64,000 nucleotides of DNA from Vandiemenella viatica (lineage: Eukaryota > Arthropoda > Insecta > Orthoptera > Morabidae). Shown one piece after another: positions 11,331 to 21,360 of this stretch. A program made the position numbers and the translations under genes. Numbering within the stretch: the first letter of the stretch is position 1; the number at the start of each line of letters is the position of its first letter. The notes beneath the pieces are model-generated. The model made no database searches. It had not been told where the DNA came from and saw only the letters and a program-made list of their open reading frames with translations. The DNA lies in the NCBI GenBank assembly GCA_031002005.1, contig CM061921.1, forward strand, positions 122,356,597-122,420,596, given 5' to 3'.

Positions 11331-12959
11331 TGTAGAAACTCTTTGTTTTGACTCCAGTTATGGTTTTTTTTGTGATCTGAAACGTGAAAAATAACATAAG
11401 GGGCATTAAAACAAATAAATGTTTCACTTTTTTAAATAGAACAAAGATTACACAATGAGAAATTAATAGGTGGCATATCCCCGATATTATAGTCAACCCG
11501 TTTTTTTTACCACACACCCAGCGACAAGACATTACTCTTTTCCTGCATGAATAAAATGATCTCTGAGACGATGCAGCAAGCATTACTACACCGGATGCTA
11601 TTGCATTTCACTGCTTAATAATTATATCTCCAAATGTAATATCAGCAGCAGCATTTAAAGACGCCCTCCTAGCACATCCAGTCATCTCATCAGCAGCCTT
11701 CTTCATAGGTATGATAGAAAGTAGGCAGTCGTCATTCAATAGCTCATCAGCATCAACAACAGCATGGTCACACTCATAAAAAGAAGGATCAGCAGAAGCA
11801 ACTAATAACTTCAGTGCTGAGAAAAGTTTCCCACCCCCCAAAAAATTCGTGTTATCAACAAATTTGACGTTTTAGTTTGAGCAGTTTGGTCATAATGGCA
11901 CAGTTTTCACCTTTTTCCCTGACGTCATGGCCCTTTTTGACATTGTAATTTAGACAAGTCCAATCATGTTTCATTACTTCACCCTGAAGAACGCCACAAT
12001 AATAGGCCTGTCTATATGTGTGCTCAAACGTTAAAATTCTTGGATTAAACAGTATTGTCAAACGGAATTCTGTCATAGTGAATCGGCGATTGTTGGTTGA
12101 ACCACTATGTTAAGTAGGAATAGTTGCTGAGTCACCATCTATAAGTGATATTTAGTATGGAATATGTGGATTCTACAATTTGAATCAAAATAGGTTAAGT
12201 AAACTCTAGGTTACTAAATTCACCTAGAATGCTATTTTAAATTGACGGTGAATAACAAGACTTGCCTGCGATAAACAAAGTTTTGTTTATTGACATCACT
12301 GTCAGAACCAAAAGGTCACCGACCTAATTTCCTAGCTCTCCATGATACCTGAGCAAACTCAATAGAGAACAAAATCATCCTTTGATAATTCCCATGTTAC
12401 AGCTACACATTTTTAAATATGCTTCCCTGTAAAAAATGTTGACTCATGCGCTGAACCTAAATAATTTCCTTCGGCTTTTTAATCTCCCTTCTCTCAGCTT
12501 CCTAAACCGTCCTCTTACGGGTTCCTACACCGACGCTAAACAACTGAAGAAACCTTACGACACTGCTGGCTCTTAGTGCGAATGCAGTGATACATCTACA
12601 TACTAACGTGCATATAAATCACGACTCTTCCACGTGCTGACTGGTGGCAAATTGTTCTCCCTCTATAATTTTCGGGTCTAATTACACATTCTCCCATGGT
12701 TATCACGTCTAGTTTCGTAAATATCGCAACTTTTAATGTTTAAAGATACCTTGTAACTGAAACCTCAAAAGCGGTGCAATAACGATTTCAAACGTGTTAC
12801 AATTTTTTAAAATGGTTTTCCACTCAACCCCTACAGATGAGAAGATTACGGTTCATTACGACTCTCCCAGCTTTTAACATTTATGAGTCCCTTATATAGA
12901 TGCGACTGCGGACACCTATTTATTACTTCTATAAACATGAAGAGACATTTGTACAATGG
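11331..12959. other. No recognised feature
   Basis: Short minus-strand ORFs at 11608-11841 and 11855-12076 and a plus-strand ORF from 12883 have no domain I recognise. The last runs into the Polinton repeat. Its CDCGHLF...MKRHL stretch is only vaguely finger-like. This is the left flank of the Polinton. Confidence 0.35.
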
Positions 12960-12965
12960 AGGACT
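12960..12965. repeat. Polinton target site duplication, left (AGGACT)
   Basis: AGGACT directly before the terminal repeat and identical to 27401-27406. Six base pairs is the standard length for Polinton/Maverick integration. Confidence 0.92.
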
Positions 12966-13450
12966 AGTAGTATTAAAAGGCGGTTACTGCCCCCCGATCA
13001 AAGGTGCCGTCGCCACCCGCCCCGCCTCTCCCCCGCCTCCTGCAGCCCTCTACCTTAAAACTTAATTAAAATTTCTGACAGCCTGATAATAAACGGCCTT
13101 TCCGGTCTATTACCTGCGGGAACTAATGGCAGGCTACATGCGAAGATTGCTTCACCTCCATGGCGGCTTTTCTATTAAAATTTCTGACAGAGGGAAAATA
13201 AACGGCCTTGCGTAAATTGCTTTACTCCCCGCGGCCTTTTTAATTAAAATTTCTGACAGAGGGTAAATAAACGGCCATGCGAAGATTGCTTCACCTTCCT
13301 GGCAGCCTTCTTAATTAAAATTTCTAACAGCCGGAAAATAAACGGCCCTGCGAAGGTTGCACTACCCCCCCGCGAACTTTTTAATTAAAATTCCGGACCG
13401 TTGGTCGCCGGAGCCTTCCCCCTCCACCGGAGCCAGGTGCAGGCCGCTTG
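12966..13450 (+). repeat. Polinton left terminal inverted repeat, with internal tandem units
   Basis: It pairs with 26,690-27,400 in reverse complement. Inside are about four or five degenerate units of roughly 65-110 bp, each with aattaaaatttctgacag, then aataaacggcc, then gcgaagattgcttcac. It ends around the ccggagccaggtgcaggcc motif. Confidence 0.9.
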
Positions 13451-14220
13451 ATAAACTACCCGCCTGCCAGCTTTCTCATCAGTTTGCAGCTATGCCTCAG
13501 TCTAGTGTTGTTGTTCTCGTCTCTGTATCAGCTCAACGCTGGATGACTCAAAACGTTTGACGATAGGTTTATCGTCTAAGCATGAGTTTTCAACCTGTTG
13601 TTGTTCTCGAAAAAGTAGGGACACAGTAAAATTGTACTGACATATGAAGAATGGAACGTCCGTTATCCAGGTATTGGACAGTAGTGTCCGGTTTGTTCAA
13701 CACTGGCACCGACAATATCCCACTCGGTGAGCACACAGTCTCCTTCAAAACGATTGCCGGCGTGAAAACTGCTTGTTTTTACACTAATGATGATCCTGCT
13801 AGCGGGGTCTTGCTTCTGCTGATTCGACTTAGAGGAACCTCATCGACGCGCAGCTGGAAGTGACCTGCGCCTTGACCATCAAGCAGAAGTGGGGCTACTT
13901 GGCTTGCAAGATTATTACAGTGAGTTTGTGAACATCTTGGCTAATAAAGTAAGGCTTGCTATCACATGGCGACAGTTCAAAAATTAATTGATATGCATAT
14001 TAATAATGTTCGTGTAGCTCAAGTGACATACAGTTCATCATTGTATTATGCGTTACTAAGACTTGAATTCATTGCGTATAATAATTTGCTAATATCTGAT
14101 GATGTCAAAAATATTGTAATTAAAAATTATGAGAATGGATATTATGTTTGTGGACCTATGAATATGTTACTAAGACTACTTGTATGTTAAATGTTTGAAT
14201 AAAATAAAATAGATTTGATT
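13451..14220 (+). other. Polinton left internal region with short unassigned ORFs
   Basis: Plus-strand ORFs at 13357-13560 (partly within the repeat), 13651-13863 (70 codons) and 13966-14190 (74 codons) have no domain I recognise. The last is followed by aataaaataaaat, which could serve as a polyadenylation signal. They may be small Polinton accessory genes or chance frames. Confidence 0.3.
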
Positions 14221-14590
14221 TTATTTCTTTTTATTTCACCCACCATTGGGCAATTAATAATACATTTTCAGCTGCGCACATAGCATTACAAAATAAATGA
14301 GCTTTACAAAGTTTGGTCAAATTATTGTAATTGAGTTCCTGTAGTGGCGAGATCCTATATCTTCTATATTGTAGCAGACTTTCTTGCGGATAATTTTCTG
14401 GAACCATCGAGCCTTGTCCCGTCCTTCAACGTAAATAATTGAGTCATCTTCATTGGTGATTGCATGTAGAATAGTACATAGTTTACTAAAGGTTATACCA
14501 TCAGTGTTCCAAGGTATTCCATGGTAATTATTTGTTAACTGTCTGACTGTTCTCTCATCACCTCGACGTGATGGTGGGGATTCTGAAATG

Positions 14591-14598
14591 CAATGTAT

Positions 14599-14600
<2 letters not shown>
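14591..14600. repeat. Target site duplication of SINE B, left copy
   Basis: CAATGTATAG, identical to 14856-14865. Confidence 0.9.
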
Positions 14601-14636
<36 letters not shown>

Positions 14637-14855
14637 GCTTTACGTCTTTCAACAGCGAGGTCTTTAGAGACGGTAAAGGATGGGGGGGCAAGGAATGGGA
14701 AGGAATTCGGCCATGGCCGTATGAAGGAAGCATTTGCCTGGAGTGATTTGCGAAACCATGGAAAACCCAAATCTGGATGCCCGGACGGAGATTCGAACCG
14801 CCGTCCTCCCGAATGCGAGGCCAGAACGCTATCCGTTACACCACCACTCTCGGTC
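14601..14855 (-). mobile_element. tRNA-derived SINE (family B), full copy, minus orientation
   Basis: On the minus strand it begins with a tRNA-like head: GTGGTGTAACGGATAGCG (A box) and GGTTCGAATC (B box). It continues through a body with the words ccagatttgggttttcc and ends in a 33-A tail (T run at 14601-14633). Perfect 10-bp target duplications flank it. It interrupts a Polinton gene, so it postdates the Polinton. Older relatives lie at 11,125-11,330 and 47,755-47,860. Confidence 0.92.
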
Positions 14856-14865
14856 CAATGTATAG
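14856..14865. repeat. Target site duplication of SINE B, right copy
   Basis: CAATGTATAG, an exact repeat of 14591-14600. Confidence 0.9.
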
Positions 14866-15003
14866 GGATAATATTGTCAGATCGTATTACACACACAGCA
14901 GCTTCTTTTAAAATAAAGACACCGACCCTCGTCTTGAAGCCCTGTGCGTCCAGGAATATGGTCGGCATGGTAATGAGCTGGAACGTCGGTATGCTATACT
15001 GTT

Positions 15004-16171
15004 TTATGTCAGATTCCGCACCACACCAGTTAGAGGTACGTATTCTACAACACGATCGTGCAAGATCAGGTAGTATGCAGACGTGTAGGCAGGGAAATTT
15101 TCACTGCTATCAAATTCCATATGTATATCTACAGGTCCTGTCTTAACTGTTTTATTTTGTTGTAAACAGTCAGTTACAACTAGAGGTGCAGTTGCATCAA
15201 ATTCTTCACGTTTTAGTAGTGGTGAGGGATGATCATGTTCAAAGTAAGACTGATTGAATCTGGCATACTTGTCATACAGTACAGTTGTTCTGTTTTTCTG
15301 AAAGTCTAAATTCATGTTCTCTTAAGGAAACGCTACCTCGTTTAGGAACACTTTTCCATTACGGAGGTGGGAGTGGTCAAACTCAGCTGCACTTTTCTCT
15401 GTGTTACGTTTCCTATTTATTTGGTTTGTTGTCTTCAAAGTCCATACTTGTGTCTTGCTTACCGGAAGTACAGAATATTCAAGCAGGTCCCAACTTCTGA
15501 AAAGAATACATAGTGGTTTACCATTTTCAACAATCTTAAGCAAAGCTAGTTTCTCTCTGTCGCCTACTTGCGCGTGCGGCATCACCCACGCGACTTTACT
15601 AAGGTTGGATTTGCTATTTTGAGGATTTGCATTGGCTTGTATGTATGAATTTGTCTCATCCCTAGCCCGAATCGGTACTAGTTCTTGTTTTACATTTGAA
15701 AGTATCCTTTAATAGTCGTAACAAAACCTAAAAGCATACTCATTGGAATACAGACATCAAAGTGGCCATCCCCAAGATCGCGTGGACTCCATCCTGCATT
15801 GTTCAGCACCCTAATTGTTGTGGGTTGCCAGAAATTAGCGCCTTTATAGTGCTTGTGATGCCAACGTTTCTATTTCGGTCAATTTAATGTCCCTTAAGTT
15901 CTAAATGAATTTCCTCAAACAGGAATGCAATAGCATTGGTTGTGAGAAGTGAATTTGTTGCTCCATTTCCATCTTCTTTAACGAATCTACCATCAATATG
16001 CAGATAACTTTCACGCAGCACTGTATATGTATCTTGGTTCTGAATAAGTATTCGAATCTCGTCATTATTATTAAATGTGGATAGCGTATGCGGTTAATGA
16101 GTCAAAAACTGTTTACGAGTCACCGACTCGTCAAATTCCACACTAGAAGTTATATCAAGTAGTTCATCCAT
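15004..16171 (-). pseudogene. MCP: Polinton major capsid protein (double jelly-roll)
   Basis: This would be the main capsid subunit of the putative Polinton virion. On the minus strand a likely start MDELLDITSSVEFDESV lies at 16171. Recognisable segments follow through several frames: FNNNDEIRI, NAIAFLFEEI, RNVGITSTIKA near the N-terminal half, then LEYSVLPVSKTQV and NGKVFLNEVAF, and a well-preserved end frame 15004-15315 (FQKNRTTVLYDKYARF, KREEFDATAPLVVTDC, KTGPVDIHMEF, AYYLILHDRVVEY). These match the Polinton MCP as I know it. At least three frame changes are needed, so it is a pseudogene. Length from start to stop (about 390 codons) is shorter than typical, suggesting an internal deletion. 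Confidence 0.85.
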
Positions 16172-16276
16172 TTCTTTACAGTATAGCCTAACGACTATAG
16201 GAAGAGCACGTTAGCAGATGTTAACCGTTTCATTGCTGGTTCACGACTGATAACTGCACGAGCTTGTCGCTTCTTG

Positions 16277-16955
16277 TTATAACGAGCGCCTTTTCTTTAT
16301 ATGTAGTCTCAGATTAATGGTTTCTCCTCTGAAATCAACCAATTCTCCGTCCTGGTCGACAGCTCTAATATGAATATTGTTGAGTGTTTTCACAATGATG
16401 GGTAGATATATGACATTTGCAGGTACTTCTACAATCTTATAACTTGGCGGTACTGTTGGGAAAAACTCGTGTAGTGTATGCCCCAACTTATCGTTGACGT
16501 AATTTTCTGTACACACTGCACTCTATACGTATGGCGTTAACTTTGAATATCTGCACAGTGTAGTAAGATGAATGAAATCCAGGTTTTAACACACGTTTCG
16601 AAAAACCTAGCAATGATCCAATGGAGTTTGGTTTACTGAAGTCAATTTCCACAGCCGTTTGTGTCTCAAACTTGAGCGAATTGTTGTTTGCTCTAATAAT
16701 CAGTTTCTCGTTATTTGTCTGTTTAACTAAATAATTAGCGAAGTCGTCAATATCGTATCATCCTGTCGGTATATCAATCACCCTTTTCTTCAAGTAATGA
16801 AATTTGCAATTTGACTCGTCAGTGTTCGGGATCGAGTTGCATGTTAGAAAATCTACTAGCCTGATTGTATATTAGTCTTGACTCAAATGTATCGGTGGAA
16901 AGTAATCACAACTCAAGACTGAGCTATTACCAGACAGGCAGAGTGTCACAGACAT
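16277..16955 (-). pseudogene. mCP: Polinton minor capsid (penton) protein
   Basis: The C-terminal frame at 16277-16516 reads LGHTLHEFFPTVPPSYKIVE and VIYLPIIVKTL, then IRAVDQDGELVDFRGE, ending in basic residues. This is the signature end of Polinton minor capsid proteins. Upstream in other frames are CDYFPPIHLSQD, IRANNNSLKFETQ and IDFSKPNSIGSLLGF, also typical. A plausible start ATG is at 16955. It lies 106 bp upstream of the MCP start on the same strand. Several stops and shifts break it. Single jelly-roll penton proteins of this type would sit at the capsid vertices. Confidence 0.82.
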
Positions 16956-16990
16956 GTGTTACTCTGACCGAGGTTCATGCAAGACTGATG

Positions 16991-17310
16991 TCAAATATTT
17001 TCGAACAAGAACTTTAAACACAAGTGACCACATACGTGTATGCTGTATTCCTGGTGACGTTGTATATTGTACAGTATTCAGTTGCCTGCAAAGTATCGAT
17101 GCAATTCCAATGGTGGGGATATGTCAACAAAACCGGCCAAATAATTAACTATACTTTCTTTGTACTTTATGTATGCAACCCAATGTGTTTCGACATTTTC
17201 AGCATCGCCCAAGTTCACTATTCTACATTCATGATGACGAATTTTTTTCAGGTAATTCATCAGGCATGAATACACCTCGAAAATGACGTATACGCAGACG
17301 CTTTACATAT
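16991..17310 (-). pseudogene. PRO: Polinton adenain-like cysteine protease
   Basis: The segments FRGVFMPDELP (about 17,260-17,300), ECRIVNLGD, the catalytic histidine in ETHWVAY (codon near 17,184) and SPPLELHRYF match the Polinton/adenovirus-type maturation protease. In another frame downstream CGHLCLKFL supplies the catalytic cysteine, with a stop at 16991-16993. Both active-site residues survive but in different frames. The start is obscured by an AT microsatellite at 17,311-17,327. In related elements this enzyme processes capsid proteins. Confidence 0.82.
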
Positions 17311-17911
17311 CTATATATATATATATCCCCGTTCGTCAGCGGCTGGACTGACCTTTCTTTTTTCAATCTTGATCCGCCTTTTCTGTATGGTTTCAAAAAA
17401 AAGTCCTTTGTCTTTAGGTGCAATTGCTTCCGTAGTTTCATTGTGTCGTTTCTTCTCAGCCAACTGCTTTTTAGCTTCTTTAGCTCCTTTGATAGCTCTG
17501 ACTATACTCGAGATTCCTCCTGCAGCAGACAATATTGCAAAAATAGGTATTAAAGGTCGGTTCTTCTTTTTCTTTTTAATACCTGAACCCAGCTTCATCT
17601 TAGCACGTATGACTTTGTTTACTAGAAAGCAGCAGCTCGTTCACCAAACTGTGCGTCTTCGGCCTTCATTCTGTTTGAAGCCTTTTCCACGAGAATACGA
17701 TCAGCATTACGTCTGTCTGCAACCTGTGCATATGCAATGTCATGCTCCCTGCATGCCGCATCTAGTGGGTTGATCCTAGTGTGACCGAGTTTCAATCGTT
17801 TTTCCAGTTTTTTCCCAGGCCCAGGTATGTAGGTATGTCTGCCTCAAATGTCATTTTATCGATGAGCTTGTTTAAGAAGCCAGGACCCTTCTTCTTTCTT
17901 ATACGAGGCAT
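17311..17911 (-). pseudogene. Polinton PLA2-like / amphipathic (pVI-like) protein
   Basis: From MPRIRKKKGPGFLNKLIDKM at 17911 the minus strand leads to a YLGLGKN loop. In shifted frames comes NPLDAACREHDIAYAQ, which carries the HD-xx-Y motif of parvovirus-type phospholipase A2 domains. The frame at 17311-17598 then has a Lys-rich stretch, a hydrophobic/amphipathic helix (FAILSAAGGISSIVRAIKGA) and a KKRHNETTEAI segment. From memory, Polintons often carry such a fused PLA2-plus-hydrophobic protein, presumably for membrane penetration; that role is inference. The catalytic loop Gly-Pro-Gly reads Gly-Leu-Gly here and there are frameshifts. Confidence 0.68.
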
Positions 17912-17983
17912 TGTTATCGACTGACTATTTTCACATTTTAGCTCACTTATATATAGTCGTAGCAGCGTTATAATCCTGTCAAT

Positions 17984-18672
17984 ATGCGCTTCGTCAAACA
18001 GCAAGCAACATTACCCGTGGGTAATGCAGATGTTGCGGACATCAAGAGGAAGAAGAAGAAAAACGGACTTTTGTTCCCAGAGACACTGAGGGCGGTAGTT
18101 TATGGACCGTCAAATTGTGGAAAGACTAATCTCGGGCTCTCCCTGCTGGAATACCCCAATGGCCTCAGATTTGAGATGTATATGTGTTTTCAAAGTCTTT
18201 GTACCAACCAAAGTACTAGTTGCTGGGTGAAATATTAAAACCCATTAAAGAAATTCAGTATTTGATATTTAGCGACAGTCAAAGTGTGCCTTCGTCTAGT
18301 GAAACTCTACCAAATTCAGTGTTTGTGTTTGACGATGTTTCGTGTGAGAAACAGAATAATATACGAGATTACTTTTGTATGAGAAGGCACAGGTCAGTAG
18401 ATGCTTTCTACTTGTGCCAGACATACAGCCGTATACCGGAACAGTTGGTTAGAGACAACGCCAACTTGATTGTACTCTTTAAACAGGACGATATGAATCT
18501 CAAACACATTTATAATGACCACGTCAATACCGATATGTCGTTCAACGAGTTCAAAAACTTATGCGGATGCTGCTGGAATTCGAATAAACATGGATTTGTT
18601 GTTATTCACAAAGACTGTGACATGTATCATGGACGGTACCGCAACGGATTTGATTCATTTTTAAATAAATAG
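17984..18672 (+). pseudogene. ATP: Polinton FtsK/HerA-like packaging ATPase
   Basis: The start ATG is at 17984 (MRFVKQQATLPVGNADVADI). The Walker A motif GPSNCGKT begins at about 18,104. After a frameshift near 18,190-18,220 the frame 18220-18672 gives the Walker B VFVFDD at about 18,331, followed by RRHRSVDAFYLCQTY, the usual continuation of Polinton ATPases. It would pump element DNA into the capsid. It starts the plus-strand block, divergent from the virion genes on its left with only 72 bp between the two starts. A shared promoter region may therefore lie at 17,912-17,983 (it contains a TATATATAG stretch). One indel separates it from an intact gene of about 230 codons. Confidence 0.88.
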
Positions 18673-18689
18673 TCAAGCGCACTAGGTAC

Positions 18690-19135
18690 TATCATCGGTA
18701 CAGAGCAAGAGAGTGTTGGTGCACCCTCCTCAGCATATACTTCTTACAAAAGAAGGAAGTTTGGATTGTCAGTGTCGAATATTAAAACATGTAGCTGACC
18801 CCATCGATGATGGCGATGAGGTAACAAAACGATATGCTAACAAAGCTATTAATGATGGTATAATGTTTTTAAAATCAATGAAAATGACTATGGTTGAGAA
18901 TATAATTGCAACGGACACGTTTCAAGACAATGCATACGGACCAGATACGGTCCGAAATTATCGTGAAATCCAAGTCAATGGTGTGGTCCTCTCAGTAAAC
19001 AAACCGAAAAGGGTTGACGTAAAACTGAATTGGGTATGCGTTAACTGTCAAGGAGGGGTACTCCATGTGATCCGTGGCGATAAATTTAGTTTTTTCCCCG
19101 CATTGAGCCCGACGAGCCGTTTACAGCACAAGTGA
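18690..19135 (+). pseudogene. Polinton fibre-like protein (phage-tail-like motif)
   Basis: The upstream frame (about 18,690-18,770) reads SSAYTSYKRRKFGLSVSN and the next frame (18713-19135) RILKHVADPIDDGDEVTKRY. The pattern DP-x-D-x-D-x-V-x-K-x-Y is the repeat found in phage tail and collar fibres, and I recall it in Polinton gene products too. It sits between ATPase and the conserved unknown gene on the same strand. One frameshift is evident. A host-attachment role is inference only; the rest of the protein is not recognised. Confidence 0.45.
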
Positions 19136-19191
19136 CTTTAACATATAAAATAATACAGTAACCTGTAATAAGCTTCATTCTGTGCATAAAC

Positions 19192-19887
19192 ATGGATACG
19201 ACAACAATTAAACGTGGCATTATAAAAGCCAGGAATGCTATTCGACGCAATTTACTCGAACTAAAGACTGGTAAGATCGATACTGAAAAATTTTTCGTGG
19301 GTTCTTTAAGACCTGTGACGGATACTATAGAAAAAAATTTCTTACCTCAGCGACTTCAGCAGCAGCAGTCTTCTGACTCGATCAAAGAGTTCTCTAAAGC
19401 TAAGCCAACGAGATTATGATTCAGTGTATGGTGTTCGAAAGAAGAATGATTCTCTATTCATTGGAAATTCACCCATGCCTATTGGAGAAGATGTTATTAT
19501 AATAGATGGCACTGAATATGACAGGACACAAGGGTTAATTGAACTGTTGTTTTTTAAAAAAACCTAAAATATATACCAACAGGGACTTTACAAGCTATTC
19601 AGAAATATGAAACACCACAAGTGCCCACAGAGTAAAATTTAATCCATCCGGTAGGGTTCGGAACCTCACAAACAATAACAAGTTTAAAAACATAATCTGT
19701 AAACTTGTCAGTCAGTTTGGTTCCCGCCTTCTCCCCATGAAGGAATATGTGTATTGGGACGAAACGAATGAGCTCGTTGATCGACTGATGCTACTTACAT
19801 CATCCACATCGGCAGGACATACAGCACACACCAATGAAATTTTGTCAGTGATTAAAGAACTTCGTGAGAGAAACATCATATTGTAAT
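19192..19887 (+). pseudogene. Conserved Polinton protein of unknown function
   Basis: The first frame (19192-19419) begins MDTTTIKRGIIKARNAIRRN and is basic and helical. Other frames continue with VYGVRKKNDSLFIGN, EDVIIIDGTEYDRTQGLIEL, a Lys-rich region, and MKEYVYWDETNELVDRLMLL followed by GHTAHTNEILSVIKELRER up to the integrase start. I know this signature (short IG-N-S, D-G-T-x-Y, then DPNELVDRL and NEI) from insect Polintons and related sequences, without a function. Several indels are present. Confidence 0.5.
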
Positions 19888-20760
19888 ATGGATCAAGTTG
19901 CAGCAGAACTCCATAGACCTGCAAGAAAGAATTTTCCAAGACGACGTCTAATCATCAAAGGACTTGACGATCTGTGGCAAGCTGATATTGTACAAATGAT
20001 TCATTACTCCCTTAAAAACAGTGGCTACAAGTATATACAGATGGTTATCGATACATATTCAAAGTTTGCTTTGGCAGTGACTCTCAAGACCAGGACGGCT
20101 AGTATTGCTGTCGATGCTATGAAGAATATACTAAGTGATAATAGTGTTCCTAAAAATTTGCAGATTGACCACTGAAAAGAGTTTTTCAATTCATAGATCA
20201 AAACACTCATGACTGATAATGGTCTTAATCATTTATCGACTTATTCTCAACTGAAAGCATCAGTAGTTGAACGACTCAACAGAACTATCAAGAATGCAAT
20301 GTGGCAAGAATTCAGTAGATGTGGTTCACAGCGTTGGCGTCAACTTCTTCCTCAGTTAATGTGTAATTACAATAATAAGTGGCACAGAACCATCAAAATG
20401 AAACCATCTGATGTTAAAGATAACTCTCTACTTTCAACAGTGTACAGTCATAGTAAGCTTACTTCTCCAGGAAAGGAGGATGTTAGGATTAGTAAGTTTA
20501 AAAACAGTTTGAGAAAGGTTATATACCAAACTGGTCAACTGAAATGTTTACCATCAGTAAAGTGAAATTAACAAATCCTGTAACTTATTTGCTTAAAGAT
20601 TATCAAGGTAAAGAGATTGCAGGAGCATTTTACCAGCAAGAATTGCAACTAACAAGACTTACGAGTACATTGTTAGTTGAACGAGTGATAAATAGAAGGA
20701 AAGATATGATCTTGGTGAAGTGGTTAGGTTTTGATTAATCACATAACACATGGATTCATA
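19888..20760 (+). pseudogene. INT: Polinton retroviral-type integrase with chromodomain
   Basis: The start ATG at 19888 follows the previous gene directly. The catalytic core shows LWQADIVQM (first Asp), QIDH at 20,161-20,172 (second Asp) and SVVERLNR with Glu at 20,269-20,271, about 33 residues after the second Asp. A TGA at 20,173-20,175 replaces the usual Gly after DH, and a TAG follows in the same frame before 20,209. After a further frameshift near 20,550, LVERVINRRKDMILVKWLGF and NTWIHKK form the C-terminal chromodomain. It would catalyse integration with 6-bp staggering, matching the duplication seen at the element ends. Confidence 0.9.
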
Positions 20761-21360
20761 AAAAGATGTAATTAGGAAAATGTAAAAAATAATGTACAAT
20801 ATTTCTTTTTTAATAATCATATATTTCTACAAATATTGTTATTTATTTATAAAAATCGTAATGATACTCCTAGAGCACAGCAGCAGCCAATTTTTATTTA
20901 TATTTAACAAACTTACTTTTTATGATTTTTTTTTTTTTTTTTACAATTTATAAAGCAAACTTACAGAGCATATCTGCAATATACGAATATTTCACAATGT
21001 TCTGTATATCAGGCAAACTAACATAGCCTATCGCTCAATATACTTATAGTATTTTCGGTCTATGAAAAGCTTTATTTTCTGCACACATATTCAAATGACT
21101 GGATATAAACCAATAGTGCACTACATTTAAGTTTCTCTATGTACAATACATAAAAGTTTTTTCCTATATACAACAAATATTTACACCAGCACTCTAAGCA
21201 CAAAAACAATAGTGCACCGCATTTACGTTTATATATGTACAATATGAACAACACATGTATTTACAATTTTTTCAGCAGTCTACGCAGTGCACTATACATA
21301 TATTTATACACACGGATAAACGGTATATTTTATCTTCACTCACACACTATTTACAAAGAT
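20761..21360. other. Polinton intergenic AT-rich region with degenerate direct repeats
   Basis: This is the convergent gap between integrase and polymerase B. It contains a T run at about 20,927-20,942 and two related segments near 21,110 and 21,210, each with aatagtgcac, catttaagttt/catttacgttt and tatgtacaata. No ORF of substance. It could hold polyadenylation signals for both flanking genes. Confidence 0.5.

Larger units (their letters stand above)
14240..14968 (-). pseudogene. Polinton-associated gene of unknown function, split by a SINE
   Basis: The minus-strand frame starts MPTIFLDAQGFKTRVGVF at 14968. After the SINE it resumes in several frames with recognisable segments such as SPPSRRGDERTV, NNYHGIPWN and IYVEGRDKARWF, ending near CAQLKMYYL. 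I recall proteins of this pattern (LDxQGF...HGIPW...YVKG) as common in insect Polinton-like sequences, but I know no function for them. It follows the MCP gene by about 35 bp on the same strand, which suggests transcription with the virion block. It was disrupted first by frameshifts and then by the insertion. Confidence 0.5.

Noticed and set aside
11608..12076. Two short minus-strand genes
   Set aside because: No domain, no conserved pattern and no promoter or splice evidence; likely chance frames.
12883..13065. C2H2 zinc-finger host exon interrupted by the Polinton
   Set aside because: Spacing of Cys and His does not fit a finger, and most of the frame lies within the terminal repeat.
14785..14855. 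tRNA gene on the minus strand
   Set aside because: tRNA-like head of SINE B; it is followed by the SINE body and poly(A) and flanked by target duplications.
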